46,688 nt of DNA from Microcaldota archaeon. GTDB lineage: Archaea > Micrarchaeota > Micrarchaeia > Micrarchaeales > Micrarchaeaceae. Location: contig JAJYTZ010000004.1 in assembly GCA_021792775.1 (NCBI GenBank), positions 1-46,688 on the forward strand, written 5' to 3'. Numbering within the stretch: position 1 is the stretch's first letter; each line of letters opens with the position of its first letter. The notes beneath the pieces were generated by a model. That model did not search any database and was not told where the DNA came from. It saw nothing but the letters and a program-made list of their open reading frames with translations. Below are positions 7,400 to 14,826 of this stretch, in pieces. The translations under genes were made by a program, and so were the position numbers.

Positions 7400-9107
7400 A
7401 CACCTCGGGTTTCACATATCTTGCGAACTCTTCCGGTATCTCTTCGACCTTTATCAACCTTGTAGAGATATCCTCGCCATCCTTTCTGCATACTATATTT
7501 ACCTTCCACTCCCTTCTTCTCTTTGGAAAGTCCGATCTTGTGTGTGCTCCTCTGCTTTCCTCTCTGATGTTTGCGCTTACCGATATCGTCTCACATGCGA
7601 CAATCATGTTCTGGAGCTCAAGACACCCAAGAAGCCCATGATTGTATTTCAGTCCCCCGCTTACGCCAACCTCTTCAGATCTTCTCTTTATGTCCTTTAT
7701 CAGTTCTATCGCCTTTCTCATATCATCGCCATTCCTTACTATGCCTAATCTGTCCTGCATAACAGAGGTCAGTTCATCGATCAGATCGTACGGGTTGCCG
7801 CCCTTTCTTATAAAGCCCCTCACTCTATCCATCTCTCTTTCTATCTCAGAATCCTCAGGCTCCAGAGTATCTTTTCCCTCCATCCATCTAGATGCCACTT
7901 CCCCGGCAAGTTTGCCGAACACGAGTATGTCAGCCAAAGAATTTCCGCCCAGCCTGTTTGCGCCGTGAAGCCCGGATGCGACCTCTCCGGCCGAGAATAT
8001 TCCACTTACAGATGTAGCACATGTATATGGATCAACCCTTATTCCACCCATCTGATAATGGACTGTCGGCGCGACCTCCATCGCCTCCTTTGTTATATCC
8101 ACTCCGGCGAACTCCTTGAATTGGCTGTACATTCCGGGAAGCTTCCTTAGTATAAAATCTCTTCCTTTATGGGATATGTCTAAGTATACTCCTCCATGAG
8201 GTCCTCCCCTTCCAGCCTTTATCTCATAGTAGGTGGCTCTTGCAACAACATCTCTCGCATCCAGCTCTTTCTTCTCTGGCGAATATCTTAGCATGAACCT
8301 CTCATGCTTCGAGTTGAGCAGTATCCCTCCCTCCCCTCTTATGCTCTCAGTAACAAGAAGTCCCTTCACTCCGGGAGGCCAGACCATCCCAGTCGGATGG
8401 AATTGTATCATCTCCATATCCATGAGCTCCGCTCCTGCGTTGTATGCCAATGCAAGCCCATCACCGGTAGATTCCCAAGAATTGGATGTGACCTTGTACA
8501 CCCTTCCGCAACCTCCTGTCGCTATTATCAGCGCCTTTGCCTTGAAGAGAAGGAATTCGCCGGTCCTCATCTCTAATCCCAAAGCTCCGCAGAACCTGCC
8601 CTCTCTCAAAAAAAGTCTGGTTATGTAAACCTCATCAAACATCTTAGCATCTGTATGAAGCACCTTATCTTCGAGTGTCCTTATTATCTCAAGACCGGTC
8701 TTGTCCCCAACATGGCAGAGCCTCCTGTATGTGTGCCCTCCGAACGCCCTTTGCATTATTTTCCCTTCTGGCGTGCGGTCAAAAACAGCCCCAAATCTCT
8801 CAAGTTCATATACCCTTTCTGGTGCTTGCTTTGCAAGTATCTCAGCCATCCTCCAATTGCCTATGTACACCCCTTCCACAACGGTATCGCCAAAGTGCAC
8901 AGTCCAATTGTCGCTCCTGTCTACATCCCCTATAGATGCAGCAATTCCTCCCTCAGCCATTACCGTATGGGCCTTTCCTATTAGGCTTTTGCTGACTATG
9001 TTCACGCTGCGTCCCATACCAAGAGCCGAGATAGCAGCCCGCATTCCTGCCCCCCCGGCCCCTACTATTAAGAGGTCAGACTCGTGTTCTTTAAAATCGC
9101 CCATCAT
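7386..9107 (-). CDS. sdhA: succinate dehydrogenase/fumarate reductase flavoprotein subunit
   Basis: The 573-residue catalytic subunit oxidises succinate to fumarate (or the reverse). GAGGAGMRAA (residues 16-25) is the FAD dinucleotide fold. H47 in KAHTVMAEGG corresponds to the covalently flavinylated histidine of the family. QFHPTGM, the DARDVVARA region with the active-site arginine and HGANRLGGNSLADIL are conserved. It heads the sdhA-sdhB-anchor-small membrane protein operon. It is divergent from fumarase, whose unused upstream open frame overlaps its 5' end. Confidence 0.95.
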   Translation of the reverse strand: MMGDFKEHESDLLIVGAGGAGMRAAISALGMGRSVNIVSKSLIGKAHTVMAEGGIAASIGDVDRSDNWTVHFGDTVVEGVYIGNWRMAEILAKQAPERVYELERFGAVFDRTPEGKIMQRAFGGHTYRRLCHVGDKTGLEIIRTLEDKVLHTDAKMFDEVYITRLFLREGRFCGALGLEMRTGEFLLFKAKALIIATGGCGRVYKVTSNSWESTGDGLALAYNAGAELMDMEMIQFHPTGMVWPPGVKGLLVTESIRGEGGILLNSKHERFMLRYSPEKKELDARDVVARATYYEIKAGRGGPHGGVYLDISHKGRDFILRKLPGMYSQFKEFAGVDITKEAMEVAPTVHYQMGGIRVDPYTCATSVSGIFSAGEVASGLHGANRLGGNSLADILVFGKLAGEVASRWMEGKDTLEPEDSEIEREMDRVRGFIRKGGNPYDLIDELTSVMQDRLGIVRNGDDMRKAIELIKDIKRRSEEVGVSGGLKYNHGLLGCLELQNMIVACETISVSANIREESRGAHTRSDFPKRRREWKVNIVCRKDGEDISTRLIKVEEIPEEFARYVKPEVYEDE

Positions 9108-9141
9108 ATCCCAAACAGTCTAACAATCGATTGTCGGGGAA

Positions 9142-9150
9142 CATATAAAA
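9142..9150 (+). promoter_or_regulatory. TATA box for the fumarase-malic enzyme operon
   Basis: CATATAAAA is centred about 31 nt before the GTG at 9177. This predicts a nearly leaderless transcript and helps choose GTG 9177 or 9183 over the upstream ATG at 9084, which lies inside sdhA. Confidence 0.6.
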
Positions 9151-9176
9151 AGAGTTGCACAGAAATAACTACTGGT

Positions 9177-10571
9177 GTGTCAGTGCCTTACCGCACAGAG
9201 AAAGATGTCCTTGGAAAGGTAAAGATAGAGAGCGCAGCTTATTATGGCTCAGAGACCCAACGCGCACGGGACAACTTCAAGATATCGGGAATGCACATCC
9301 AGAATGCATTCATAACTGAATACTTAGTACTGAAGCGCAGCGCAGCGGTGGCAAACCTCTCAACAGGGAAACTTGACAAGAAGAGGGCAGGCGCGATCGT
9401 CAGGTCGTGCGATCTGATTCTAAGCGGAAAACTGAGGGACCAGTTTGTAGTAGACGTCTTTCAGGCAGGCGCAGGGACAAGCGTAAACATGAATGTGAAT
9501 GAGGTTGTCGCAAACCTTGCAATAGAATTGCTGGGCGGCCGCAAGGGCAATTACAGGATAATACATCCAAACGACCATGTAAACATGTCGCAGTCGACCA
9601 ACGACACATTCCATACAGTAACGCGGATGTCAGCAAACGCTGCAGTGAAAGAGAACCTTATCCCATCCTTGCGGAAACTTTCTGCCTCTCTCAGTAAGAA
9701 ATCAAAGGAGTTCAGAGACGCTGTGAAGATAGGAAGGACCCACCTTCAGGATGCGGTCCCTATGACTTTCGGCCAGGAATTCTCAGGATATGCCGAATCA
9801 GTGAATTACTGCATAAGAGAGTTGGCATCTGCACGGAATGCTTTGTTGGAAGTGCCGCTCGGAGGGACTGCTATAGGCACCGGCATAAACTCAAGCAAGG
9901 CTTACACCATATCAGCAATAAAGGAGATAAACAGGTTCGAGCACGAGAAGTACAGGATCGCAAAAAACAGATTCGCGGCGATGCAGAATGAGTATGCGGA
10001 AATGGTGTGCTCGAACGCGCTCAAAGATACTGCAATAACTCTTAACAAAATCGCAAACGATTTTAGGCTATTGACTTCAGGGCCCAATGCGGGACTGGCC
10101 GAGTTGACGCTTCCTGCAGTGCAGCCAGGCTCTTCAATCATGCCGGGGAAGGTAAACCCGAGCATGGCAGAGATGCTCAATATGGTATGCTTCCAAGTAA
10201 TAGGCAACTCTACTGTTGTTGACAAGGCTGCAGATTCAGGGCAGTTAGAACTCAATGTCTTTATGCCTGTGATAGCGTTCAATCTCCTTTTCTCGATAGA
10301 GATCTTGTCAAACGCAGTTTCAGCGTTTGGCGAACGGTGTGTTAAAGGCATCAAAGTAGATAAGGCTCGAGCCAAATATTTTGCAGAGACGAGTGCGGAA
10401 TTAGCTACAGCTCTTTCTCCGTACATAGGATACGCGAAAGCGGCGGAGATAGTAAGGGAGGCGCACACAGAGAAGAAGAGCATAATCGAGATATGCCTCA
10501 AGAGAAAGATAATGGGAGAGAAAGAGCTGAGGAAGATACTTGATCCAAAAAAGCTCATAGGGGATGCGTAG
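9177..10571 (+). CDS. fumC: fumarate hydratase, class II
   Basis: This 464-residue member of the aspartase/fumarase superfamily interconverts fumarate and malate. Motifs are NMSQSTND, GRTHLQDAVP and the signature GSSIMPGKVNP. The histidine in THLQDA is the fumarase form (aspartases have TQLQDA), and neighbours for SDH and malic enzyme support fumarase. The frame is open back to ATG 9084, but that start overlaps sdhA; GTG 9177 (VSVPYRTEKD) follows a TATA box at the right distance. The stop abuts the malic enzyme ATG, so the two form an operon. Confidence 0.9.
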   Translation: MSVPYRTEKDVLGKVKIESAAYYGSETQRARDNFKISGMHIQNAFITEYLVLKRSAAVANLSTGKLDKKRAGAIVRSCDLILSGKLRDQFVVDVFQAGAGTSVNMNVNEVVANLAIELLGGRKGNYRIIHPNDHVNMSQSTNDTFHTVTRMSANAAVKENLIPSLRKLSASLSKKSKEFRDAVKIGRTHLQDAVPMTFGQEFSGYAESVNYCIRELASARNALLEVPLGGTAIGTGINSSKAYTISAIKEINRFEHEKYRIAKNRFAAMQNEYAEMVCSNALKDTAITLNKIANDFRLLTSGPNAGLAELTLPAVQPGSSIMPGKVNPSMAEMLNMVCFQVIGNSTVVDKAADSGQLELNVFMPVIAFNLLFSIEILSNAVSAFGERCVKGIKVDKARAKYFAETSAELATALSPYIGYAKAAEIVREAHTEKKSIIEICLKRKIMGEKELRKILDPKKLIGDA

Positions 10572-11837
10572 ATGGGACCGGATGGACCGATAGAGGCGCA
10601 CAGGAAGGCAAAGGGCAAGATAGAGATACTGCCCCGTATACCGATGGACAATGCCTCTGACCTTACCACATATTATACGCCAGGTGTTGCGGAAGTGGCA
10701 AACCTTATAGCAAGAGATCCTGATCTCACATATCAATACACATCAAGAGCAAACACAATAGCGATAGTCTCAGACGGAACACGCCTTCTCGGACTGGGAA
10801 ATGTTGGACCGTATGCTGCAACTACAGTCATGGAAAGCAAATCAGTCATATACAAAAGATACGGAGGAGTCGATGCAATACCGCTATGTCTTAAGACGAC
10901 AGACGAGAACGAGATAATAAGCACGTGCAAGTATCTGGAGCCGTCATTCGGGCTCATTCATCTTGAGGATATAGAGTCGCCGAAGTGCTTTGTGGTTCAG
11001 GAAAGGCTGGCAGAGCAGCTTTCAATACCTGTGTTTCATGACGACAGGCACGGTACGTCTGTGGCGGCGCTGGCAGCCGCGATAAACGTGCTGAAGCTGT
11101 CAGGAAAGAAATTCAGCGCTTCGAAGGTGGTAGTGAATGGCGCAGGCGCAGCGGGATTGGGGATAGCGGAGTTACTGGTCGCTGCAGGTATGAGGGAGGT
11201 GTACTCCCTAGACAGCAAAGGGCTTATATATAAGGGTAGGAAGGAAGGGATGAACCAGTTCAAAGAGATGTTAGCAGAATGCACGAACAGGAAAAAGGTA
11301 AGCGGACACGTGAATGATGTGATAGAGGGAGCGGATATCTTCATATCTGCGGTACCGTCTTACAAGTTCGACAAGTCGTATATCAGAAAGATGGGAGAAA
11401 AGCCGGCAATATTCGCGCTTTCCAATCCAACGCCCGAGATATCATACGCGGAGGCGAAGAAGGCTGGCGCATTTATAGCAGCAACAGGAAGAAGCAACGA
11501 CCCAAACCAGATAAACAACATGATATGCTATCCCTCAATAACGAGAGGCCTTCTCGATACAAACGCGAAAGGGCTGAACAAAGAGATACTGCTCGCGGCA
11601 GCAAAAGAGCTTGCAAAGTCAAACGGGAAGAGGCTAAGTACGGAGAACATCATCCCAACAATACACAAAAACAATCCAATATCGTTCATGCCGAACGTTG
11701 CCGCGGCGGTGGCGAGGGAGGTTATCAAACAGAAGCTCGCGCGGCTGAATCCAGATCCATCAGAAGTGAAGAAGTCAATGAAGCAGAGAATCAACAGATA
11801 TATGAAAATAGAGAAAATGGTCGTTGGAAGATATTGA
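10572..11837 (+). CDS. NAD(P)-dependent malic enzyme
   Basis: The 421-residue enzyme oxidatively decarboxylates malate to pyruvate. DLTTYYTPGVAEV, the FHDDRHGTSVAALAA metal/substrate segment, the Rossmann motif NGAGAAGLG and the ALSNPTPEI motif are all typical of bacterial/archaeal malic enzymes of this size. The ATG immediately follows the fumarase TAG, indicating translational coupling. With SDH and fumarase it completes a succinate-to-pyruvate route. Cofactor preference (NAD or NADP) cannot be settled from the visible motifs. Confidence 0.94.
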   Translation: MGPDGPIEAHRKAKGKIEILPRIPMDNASDLTTYYTPGVAEVANLIARDPDLTYQYTSRANTIAIVSDGTRLLGLGNVGPYAATTVMESKSVIYKRYGGVDAIPLCLKTTDENEIISTCKYLEPSFGLIHLEDIESPKCFVVQERLAEQLSIPVFHDDRHGTSVAALAAAINVLKLSGKKFSASKVVVNGAGAAGLGIAELLVAAGMREVYSLDSKGLIYKGRKEGMNQFKEMLAECTNRKKVSGHVNDVIEGADIFISAVPSYKFDKSYIRKMGEKPAIFALSNPTPEISYAEAKKAGAFIAATGRSNDPNQINNMICYPSITRGLLDTNAKGLNKEILLAAAKELAKSNGKRLSTENIIPTIHKNNPISFMPNVAAAVAREVIKQKLARLNPDPSEVKKSMKQRINRYMKIEKMVVGRY

Positions 11838-11916
11838 ACGTTCTATGTCCCGCGCAGTTTTGGTTCGACATCTTGCCTGACAGCAAGACATAATTTAGCC
11901 CTTCCAGCAAGTTTTT

Positions 11917-12693
11917 CTACGGGTATTTCTTGTAAGTGAACACTACCGTCACAGACTCAGTAACGCTTGCGGTTCCAGAATAAAATGATGGGCTCACCGC
12001 CCCGCCTTTTGCCGCACTACTTCCAAGCATGAACGGAACAGGATAGAAGTGGTATTGGTTGACGGTCACGTTATTTACCGACAAACTTGCATTCCTTGTC
12101 AGTATTGACGCCTGTGCAGTTGCATTCTGCATCGCGCCCGCCAGCGCCTCTGATCTAAGTGCAGTTACCTGCGCGTTAGACAAACTTGCACTTGCGCCCG
12201 TAACTTCTGTGTTGTTTATCAGGGACAGCACACCGATGGCTGGACTTACATTCTTTACGTTTGGAATTGTTATGGTGAGATACTCAACCGCAACGAATCC
12301 GTTGTAGGTATTATACGAGTACGGGTAAGTCATGTTTGTATTGTTTGCAAGGTCGTAATAGGTCGTTTTGATAAGGCTCGAATTTCCGTTTATGTAACTT
12401 TTTACCGAGGAGTTTACTTGTAGGAGCTCTGCAGATAGACTTGACGTAGCTGCTGCGGCTGTCTTTCCGCGGCCTTCTACAGAGAGGTATAATGTACCTA
12501 TTGTGGAAACAGCAGATGCAGTACCCACAGCACTTACAGTCACATAGCCTATTCTACCGGTTTGGTTGGTTATACTGTTCACAGATGATAAACGCGAGCT
12601 GAGTCCAAGCGTTTCGAATAATGACGATACCTGCAGCACCACTACTACCCCAACCAATAACAAAAGCAAGAGATTCATATTTGAAGCCTTCAT
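11917..12693 (-). CDS. exported SIMPL-domain (DUF541) protein
   Basis: This 258-residue protein has an N-terminal hydrophobic segment (LLLLLLVGVVVVLQVSSL), which may be a signal peptide or membrane anchor. A SIMPL/DUF541 domain follows: VSAVGTASAVSTIG, YNGFVAVEYLTITI, the ALAGAMQNATAQASIL helix and a final beta strand VTESVTVVFTYKK. Many Asn-X-Ser/Thr sequons suit an extracellular glycoprotein. The role of the family is poorly defined. A TATA-like sequence at about 12720-12732 fits ATG 12693; M6 is an alternative start. Confidence 0.85.
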   Translation of the reverse strand: MKASNMNLLLLLLVGVVVVLQVSSLFETLGLSSRLSSVNSITNQTGRIGYVTVSAVGTASAVSTIGTLYLSVEGRGKTAAAATSSLSAELLQVNSSVKSYINGNSSLIKTTYYDLANNTNMTYPYSYNTYNGFVAVEYLTITIPNVKNVSPAIGVLSLINNTEVTGASASLSNAQVTALRSEALAGAMQNATAQASILTRNASLSVNNVTVNQYHFYPVPFMLGSSAAKGGAVSPSFYSGTASVTESVTVVFTYKKYP

Positions 12694-12845
12694 AGCATCA
12701 ATTATCTTTTTTAATTAAAAAGATTTATAAATGTGAGCAGAGCATTAGGTAAAGAAGTTGATACCCACAAAGTGAACCGGACAACTACCATCATTCCGGG
12801 TTTTTGAATGCCACAAGTGTTGTAACTATCTCTGGATGATATCTC

Positions 12846-13268
12846 ATGGACAATATTGCCGGAACAAGCAGGATTGTGCGACTGTATATTGCAACAGGTT
12901 TTATCTATTTTGTAATCGGAACGCTGCTCCTTGCATTTGATATGGCAGGTATCATATCAACAAGGACAGATCCCATATTCATACTTCCCCTTTACGGGTT
13001 TGTCTCCCAGCTTATATTCGGCGTATCATACATATTTGTGCCCGGGGTATCGCGGCATAAAGGCGTAAGTTACAGGGTAATAATGTTAGAATATGTGCTG
13101 TTGAACTCAGGAATAATCCTATTCGAGAATGTTGCATTAACAGGCCCATCACATAAACTGTTTCTTCCTATCGGGCTTGCGGCGATAATCCTTGCTGTAG
13201 CGATTCATGCAGCGAACATCTGGCGCACAATTATTGGATCTAAAGACAAAAAGCCCAATCCGAATTAG
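12846..13268 (+). CDS. four-helix membrane protein, distantly like small heme-copper-oxidase subunit I relatives
   Basis: The 140-residue protein has four hydrophobic helices (about residues 12-35, 43-66, 77-97 and 104-126) and a lysine-rich C-terminus. The segment LYGFVSQLIFGVSYIFVPGVS recalls the small four-helix relatives of cytochrome oxidase subunit I/NnrS that carry H-x-H before a G(W/F)VxxxIFGVxY(H)xxP motif. Here the histidines are absent, so heme binding is not supported. No SD is evident. It stands alone between the divergent SIMPL gene and a VapBC pair; function unknown. Confidence 0.7.
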   Translation: MDNIAGTSRIVRLYIATGFIYFVIGTLLLAFDMAGIISTRTDPIFILPLYGFVSQLIFGVSYIFVPGVSRHKGVSYRVIMLEYVLLNSGIILFENVALTGPSHKLFLPIGLAAIILAVAIHAANIWRTIIGSKDKKPNPN

Positions 13269-13306
13269 TGGACAGCAAAACATTAAGCAAAGGCCTATAT
13301 ATTTAT

Positions 13307-13329
13307 TCACACAAGTATTACATGTGTGA
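13307..13329. promoter_or_regulatory. palindromic operator of VapBC-1
   Basis: TCACACA and TGTGTGA are perfect 7-bp arms with a 9-nt spacer. They sit between the TATA box (CTATATATTTA, 13295-13305) and the vapB start at 13335, over the predicted transcription start. Antitoxins of this type usually repress their own operon by binding such a site. Confidence 0.6.
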
Positions 13330-13334
13330 TTTGT

Positions 13335-13577
13335 ATGAATATTACTATAAGAGGACTGCAGGAAAGCATCTTCAGAAGATTTAAGGCAAAGGCAGCGGAA
13401 GAGGATATGAAGTTGGGAGATGCCTTTAGCCAAGCAATGGAGGCATGGCTAAAGAGAGGAAAGACCCAAACACCAAAAGGCAAGATTTCAAACATAAAGA
13501 TAACGCACTGGGGGAAAGGAACTCGAAATAGCAGTGAAGAGGTTGACACAATAGTATATGGCGGTGAGCTTCCATGA
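13335..13577 (+). CDS. VapB-type antitoxin (ribbon-helix-helix), pair 1
   Basis: The 80-residue product begins MNITIRGLQESIFRRFKAKA, a strand followed by helices as in archaeal VapB antitoxins, with the recurring FRRFKAKAAEEDMKLGDAF pattern. The C-terminal part is polar, as expected for a toxin-wrapping tail. The frame opens at GTG 13326, but ATG 13335 starts the canonical strand. Its stop overlaps the vapC ATG (ATGA). A 7-bp inverted repeat precedes it. Confidence 0.85.
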   Translation: MNITIRGLQESIFRRFKAKAAEEDMKLGDAFSQAMEAWLKRGKTQTPKGKISNIKITHWGKGTRNSSEEVDTIVYGGELP

Positions 13578-13975
13578 TCTTCCTTGATGCAAGCTTCATC
13601 GTGGCTTACGCAAACGCAGACGATAAACACCATAAAAGGGCTGTAGAAATCGCAAAGGAAATCGAAGATGGGGTACATGGCGAAAGAGCAGTAAGCGAGT
13701 ACACCATTGATGAAGTTACCACAGTACTGCTTTCCCGTACAAATAACTATGAGATTGCAGTATCAACTGGAAAGGAATTACGAAACCTTTTTTTCATTAG
13801 GGAAGATTATGCACTTTTTGAAAAAACCTGGGAAGTCTTTTCAACGCAGAAAAAACCTTATATAAGTTTTACAGACTGCAATACAATCGCAATATGTGAA
13901 AGAGAGGGAATCGCAAAGCTTGCTACCTTCGATGTGAAGCTTGGAGAAAAAAGTGGATTGATAATAGTCGGCTAA
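13574..13975 (+). CDS. VapC-type PIN-domain ribonuclease toxin, pair 1
   Basis: The 133-residue PIN domain carries the acidic active-site set: D5 in MIFLDASF, E in the SEYTIDEV segment, D in FTDCNTIAIC and D in ATFDVKL. PIN toxins cleave RNA, often tRNA or rRNA, when freed from the antitoxin; the target here is unknown. It overlaps vapB by 4 nt, so the toxin is translated only after the antitoxin. Confidence 0.9.
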   Translation: MIFLDASFIVAYANADDKHHKRAVEIAKEIEDGVHGERAVSEYTIDEVTTVLLSRTNNYEIAVSTGKELRNLFFIREDYALFEKTWEVFSTQKKPYISFTDCNTIAICEREGIAKLATFDVKLGEKSGLIIVG

Positions 13976-14163
13976 CTTTCTCTCTGCTGACCTCTCATCC
14001 GCCAAGTTCTCGGATCCCTTTTCAGGCCGACGAAGCAGGAACTACACGAGTGCCATCATGGCAACCGGCCATAGCCATTCCAGAAGCACGCGATTCGGTC
14101 GGGAGTATCCCACAGCTGTCTGTTTCTGAAAATGGGTTATGCCATCATTTAATGAACGTGTAA
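13976..14163. other. 188-bp non-coding stretch between VapC-1 and tRNA-Ala
   Basis: No credible gene is seen. There are short palindromes: TGCCATCATGGCA at 14051-14063 and GGGAGTATCCC near 14101-14111. A 63-residue minus-strand frame here starts inside the tRNA and is an artefact. The stretch could be the 3' trailer of the tRNA transcript. Confidence 0.4.
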
Positions 14164-14263
14164 TGGACTTCGCGGGATTTTCATTCTTTGCAGATGCCAA
14201 AGAAATTTGAACCCGCAACCTCCTGCATGCCATGCAGGCGCGCTACCGTTGCGCCAGAAGCCC
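14164..14263 (-). tRNA. tRNA-Ala(GGC) with a 28-nt intron in the T-loop (59/60)
   Basis: Reading the minus strand, the acceptor arms GGGCTTC and GAAGTCC pair fully and place G3 opposite U70, the alanine identity pair. The D-stem is GCGC/GCGC. The anticodon stem CCTGC/GCAGG encloses ATGGCAT, anticodon GGC (plus 14229-14231). The T-stem GCGGG/CCCGC is interrupted: the exons join as loop TTCAAAT after removal of 14178-14205. A strict bulge-helix-bulge forms, with outer helix GCGGG/CCCGC, 4-bp helix TTCA/TGAA, 3-nt bulges AAT and AAT, and inner helix TTCTTTG/CAAAGAA. The mature tRNA is 72 nt with A73 and no encoded CCA. Confidence 0.95.
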
Positions 14264-14285
14264 AGCAGTAATATGGCAGAGCATA

Positions 14286-14294
14286 TGTATAAAA
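14286..14294 (-). promoter_or_regulatory. TATA box for tRNA-Ala
   Basis: On the minus strand TTTTATACA is centred 27 nt before the first base of the tRNA, the expected spacing for transcription starting at or near the mature 5' end. Confidence 0.6.
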
Positions 14295-14299
14295 TCCCT

Positions 14300-14495
14300 T
14301 CTTACAGTTGTTCCCGCCGTAATTGTCCGCGTTCCAATTGAGTGGGCACCATCTACTAGGTTCTGCACGTTTGTAGGTACGCCGCCTATCCAATATGCCC
14401 TCTTGATAGAGCGCCGCTATCGACCGAGATAAAGAGGCATTACAGATGCACATCTGGCGCAGATCCTTTGGTATATCTCATAACCTCCAATGCCC
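14300..14495 (-). ncRNA. candidate structured non-coding RNA (unidentified)
   Basis: The roughly 300 bp between tRNA-Ala and lsm contain no credible gene. Read on the minus strand they hold several local stems. GGGCATT pairs with AATGCCT (closing a region with GGT/ACC and ATCTG-CGC-CAGAT stems). GATAG pairs with CTATC, and GGGCAT pairs with GTGCCC around a TAGG/CCTA hairpin. A TATA-like box (CTTTTATTTG, 14501-14510) lies just upstream. I could not match it to RNase P RNA, SRP RNA or 5S rRNA by their conserved motifs. It may be unstructured intergenic sequence. Confidence 0.3.
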
Positions 14496-14560
14496 GCTAG
14501 CAAATAAAAGGTTTGTGATTCCCCCCCACCTCATTCTTCTATATTCAGGTATGGCTAATG

Positions 14561-14785
14561 CTAAACAGGGGACACATATATTATGTTTCCTCCCCTAAGA
14601 AGTATCGTGCCCAGCTTCGCCTTCAGATCTCCTCCTTCCAGCTCCTCCGCGCTTTCTATCACAACATTCATGTGCGCATCGAATGATGTCAGCGTTCCTC
14701 TTATCGAGACTCCTCCCTTTAGCCTTATAAGAACCTGTTTTCCTGTTGACTTGCTAAGTATGTCAAACGGCCTCTCTTGTATCAT
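14561..14785 (-). CDS. Sm-like archaeal protein (Lsm/SmAP)
   Basis: The 74-residue protein has both Sm motifs: Sm1 in QVLIRLKGGVSIRGTLTSFD with the conserved DxHMN (FDAHMNVVIE), and Sm2 as LLRGGNIIYVSP. Archaeal Sm proteins form rings that bind U-rich RNA in RNA metabolism. It is transcribed separately from the RNA polymerase operon that precedes it: a TATA-like ACATATAATAT (about 14800-14811) lies about 20 nt before the ATG, suggesting a leaderless mRNA. Confidence 0.94.
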   Translation of the reverse strand: MIQERPFDILSKSTGKQVLIRLKGGVSIRGTLTSFDAHMNVVIESAEELEGGDLKAKLGTILLRGGNIIYVSPV

Positions 14786-14826
14786 AGAATTCTCTTAGAT
14801 ATTATATGTAAGGTTTTTATCCTTTG

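Noticed and set aside
6509-7465. 318-residue plus-strand frame opposite the SDH genes
   Set aside because: It is antisense to sdhB and the anchor, is rich in Cys, Leu and Tyr from mirrored codons, and has no domain.
9084-9176. Upstream extension of fumarase from ATG 9084
   Set aside because: It overlaps divergent sdhA and contains no family sequence; a TATA box at 9142-9150 supports GTG 9177.
9177-10571. Aspartate ammonia-lyase as an alternative for fumarase
   Set aside because: THLQDA instead of TQLQDA and the SDH/malic enzyme neighbourhood favour fumarase.
9902-10669. 255-residue minus-strand frame opposite fumarase
   Set aside because: It is fully antisense to a confidently identified gene and has no motif.
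14042-14453. Two minus-strand frames of 63 and 90 residues
   Set aside because: Both run through tRNA-Ala(GGC); the tRNA fold with a complete bulge-helix-bulge intron explains the sequence.
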